Positions 6,072 through 7,025 of a stretch of DNA of 7,025 nt are shown in pieces; the stretch's first letter is position 1; the number at the start of each line of letters is the position of its first letter. Position numbers and translations under genes: made by a program. Source of the DNA: Cytophagales bacterium (GTDB lineage: Bacteria; Bacteroidota; Bacteroidia; Cytophagales; Cyclobacteriaceae); the NCBI GenBank assembly GCA_029262955.1, contig JAJCYL010000659.1:1-7025 (forward strand), in the 5' to 3' direction. Under the pieces are notes generated by a model that searched no databases, had not been told where the DNA came from, and worked only from the letters and a program-made list of their open reading frames with translations.

Positions 6072-6153
6072 GGATTTTAGAAAATTCTTATTGGATTAAT
6101 GCGTCTGCAAAATTAGTAAATGCTTGTGAGCAAAGCTCCTGAAGTGGCAATAT

Positions 6154-6561
6154 TTACAAAACAACCGGCCACAAAATAAGATCAACCCTGCGGTTACCCA
6201 TCAGTCCACCGTAATTGGTATTGCTGTAAAGCGGGTCCTCTTCGCCAAAGTCCTTCACAATGATGAGTTCTTCGGCAATATCCTTAGCTACCAATTGCTG
6301 AACTACGGAATGACTTCGCATCATGGAGAGCCATTCATTGTATCGTTTGCCTCCAATATTATCCGTATGACTGTATATCGTAATTTGATATTTATTCACA
6401 TCGGCAATAGAGTCAATGGCCTGGTCCATTTCAATAATGTGTTTATAGCGCATGTAATAACTACCACCATCGAAGAATATTCGGATAATAATTGGTTCAG
6501 TTTGTGCATGCACTGCACTTGCTGAGAACAACATTATTGATATGAGTAAAATCCTCGTCAT
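6154..6561 (-). CDS. Small exported OmpA-C-like peptidoglycan-binding protein
   Basis: The 135-residue product has a signal peptide (MTRILLISIMLFSASAVHA, cleavage likely before Gln20) and then essentially one OmpA C-terminal domain. Visible landmarks are IYSHTDNIGGKRYNEWLS (62-79), SMMRSHSVVQQLV, DFGEEDP (104-110) and GNRRVDLIL (122-130). Asp67 and Arg82 are 15 residues apart, matching the Asp and Arg that hold diaminopimelate of peptidoglycan in Acinetobacter OmpA, so cell-wall binding in the periplasm is expected. There is no lipobox, beta barrel or other domain, so it is not a normal Pal or OmpA protein. It may act as a small adaptor at the cell wall. It is divergent from the gene at the right edge, with about 90 bases between them. 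Confidence 0.85.
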   Translation of the reverse strand: MTRILLISIMLFSASAVHAQTEPIIIRIFFDGGSYYMRYKHIIEMDQAIDSIADVNKYQITIYSHTDNIGGKRYNEWLSMMRSHSVVQQLVAKDIAEELIIVKDFGEEDPLYSNTNYGGLMGNRRVDLILWPVVL

Positions 6562-6602
6562 TTATTTACAAACCATATGACTATACTATAATTCCAATCA
6601 CT

Positions 6603-6631
6603 TTGTTTAAGATTGTAACTTTCAATATAAT
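6603..6631 (+). promoter_or_regulatory. Candidate promoter of the right-edge gene
   Basis: TTGTTT (6603-6608) and TATAAT (6626-6631) are separated by 17 bases, a good sigma-70-like arrangement. Read in the Bacteroidetes way it is TTG-N20-TATAATTA. Transcription would begin about 14-15 bases before the proposed TTG start at 6652. The region is very AT-rich, so chance matches are likely. Confidence 0.35.
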
Positions 6632-6651
6632 TAATTCTAAGCGATCAAAAC

Positions 6652-7025
6652 TTGAAAATTTCACAAAATCTACTGTTCATTCTAATTTTTGTTGTCTCTA
6701 ACAGGTTGATGGGGCAGGTTGGCCATCTAACAACCATTAGGGGAGACACACTCATTGGTCAGATAACATTCAATAGTGCTGAGGAAAGAGTTGAACGTCT
6801 TTGGTTGCAAGCTGGGGGGAACAAGAGGCGATTAATGGTGGCAACGCAGGTAAGATCTTTGATGGTGGATTCCATAGACTACGTGGTTGTCAATTATAGT
6901 GGTTATCGTTTTATGGAGGTAGAAAAAGAAGGTTATTTGAGTGTATTGAAATTTCGGCTGCCGGGGAGCTTCTCTTTTACCGAAACGCTTCTGTACAAAA
7001 GAGATGGCACCATGATAGAAATTCC
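6652..7025 (+). CDS. Secreted protein of unknown function, N-terminal part (TTG start, 3' truncated)
   Basis: The frame is open from 6631 to the right edge and has no ATG before the signal peptide. TTG at 6652 gives a textbook N-terminus: MKISQN, a hydrophobic core LLFILIFVVS, and a likely cleavage site after LMGQ. The first ATG (6709) would lie at the end of that signal peptide and remove it, so TTG is preferred. About 124 residues are visible. The mature part begins VGHLTTIRGDTLIGQITF, a pattern (a GDTL.G.I motif soon after the signal peptide) I recognise from many exported Bacteroidetes proteins of unknown role. Alternating hydrophobic strands follow (VDSIDYVVVNYSGYRFMEVE, then KFRLPGSFSFTETLLYKRDG), so it is probably a beta-rich periplasmic or outer-membrane-associated protein. 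No enzymatic motif is visible. Function is unknown, and the rest of the gene lies outside the window. Confidence 0.75.
   Translation, partial: MKISQNLLFILIFVVSNRLMGQVGHLTTIRGDTLIGQITFNSAEERVERLWLQAGGNKRRLMVATQVRSLMVDSIDYVVVNYSGYRFMEVEKEGYLSVLKFRLPGSFSFTETLLYKRDGTMIEI

Noticed and set aside
6015..6105. ATTAATGC occurring twice upstream of the synthase gene
   Set aside because: An eight-base AT-rich match in a short AT-rich gap is expected by chance, and no symmetry or spacing supports an operator.
6121..6136. Small hairpin GCTT-GTGAGCA-AAGC downstream of the OmpA-like gene
   Set aside because: The stem is only four base pairs with no T run, too weak to call a terminator.
6562..6602. Possible minus-strand promoter (TTG, 17 bases, TATGGTTTG) for the OmpA-like gene
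   Set aside because: The -7-like box would lie within a few bases of the ATG, leaving almost no leader, and the region is too AT-rich to separate signal from chance.

Overview
The window looks like an ordinary chromosomal segment of a marine-type Bacteroidetes bacterium, probably from the Cytophagales (for example a Fulvivirga- or Reichenbachiella-like lineage). This rests on protein style rather than on a marker gene. It is AT-rich, has no clear Shine-Dalgarno sequences, and uses A-rich leaders. It encodes a lipoprotein with a poly-Asp tract directly after the lipidated Cys and small exported proteins whose signal peptides end in GQ or AQ. I see no rRNA, tRNA, CRISPR array, insertion sequence or phage gene.

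Layout, left to right. Positions 1-2540 (+) hold a tightly packed run of four genes: the C-terminal part of a bestrophin-family anion channel (cut by the left edge), a MaoC-like hot-dog dehydratase, a YfiT/DinB-type metal-dependent thiol transferase or hydrolase, and a family 2 glycosyltransferase. Junctions are an ATGA overlap, a 1-base gap and a 5-base gap, so one transcript is likely although the functions are unrelated. A DUF1348 (NTF2-like) gene runs toward them on the minus strand (2553-2963).

Positions 2964-3391 are 428 bases without a firm gene. They contain a perfect 9-bp inverted repeat just upstream of the DUF1348 gene, a 10-bp direct repeat, an open frame that resembles the C-terminal end of a MarR regulator (probably a remnant), and a strong bidirectional terminator.

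On the minus strand follow an acidic surface-type lipoprotein (3392-4474), a cystathionine beta-synthase with a C-terminal CBS-domain pair (4620-5993), and a small periplasmic OmpA-C-like peptidoglycan-binding protein (6154-6561). Divergent from the last, a secreted protein begins at an apparent TTG start (6652) and runs off the right edge.

How the genes may work together: cystathionine beta-synthase handles sulfur amino acids. The YfiT homologue belongs to a family linked to bacillithiol transfer, so both could touch low-molecular-weight thiol metabolism, but they lie on opposite strands about 3 kb apart and the link is only inference. The lipoprotein, the OmpA-like protein and the right-edge protein are all envelope proteins. 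I found no convincing new multi-gene system. The most useful observations are the edge gene with a TTG start, the decayed regulator before the terminator, the inverted repeat near the DUF1348 gene, and the poly-Asp export tract.
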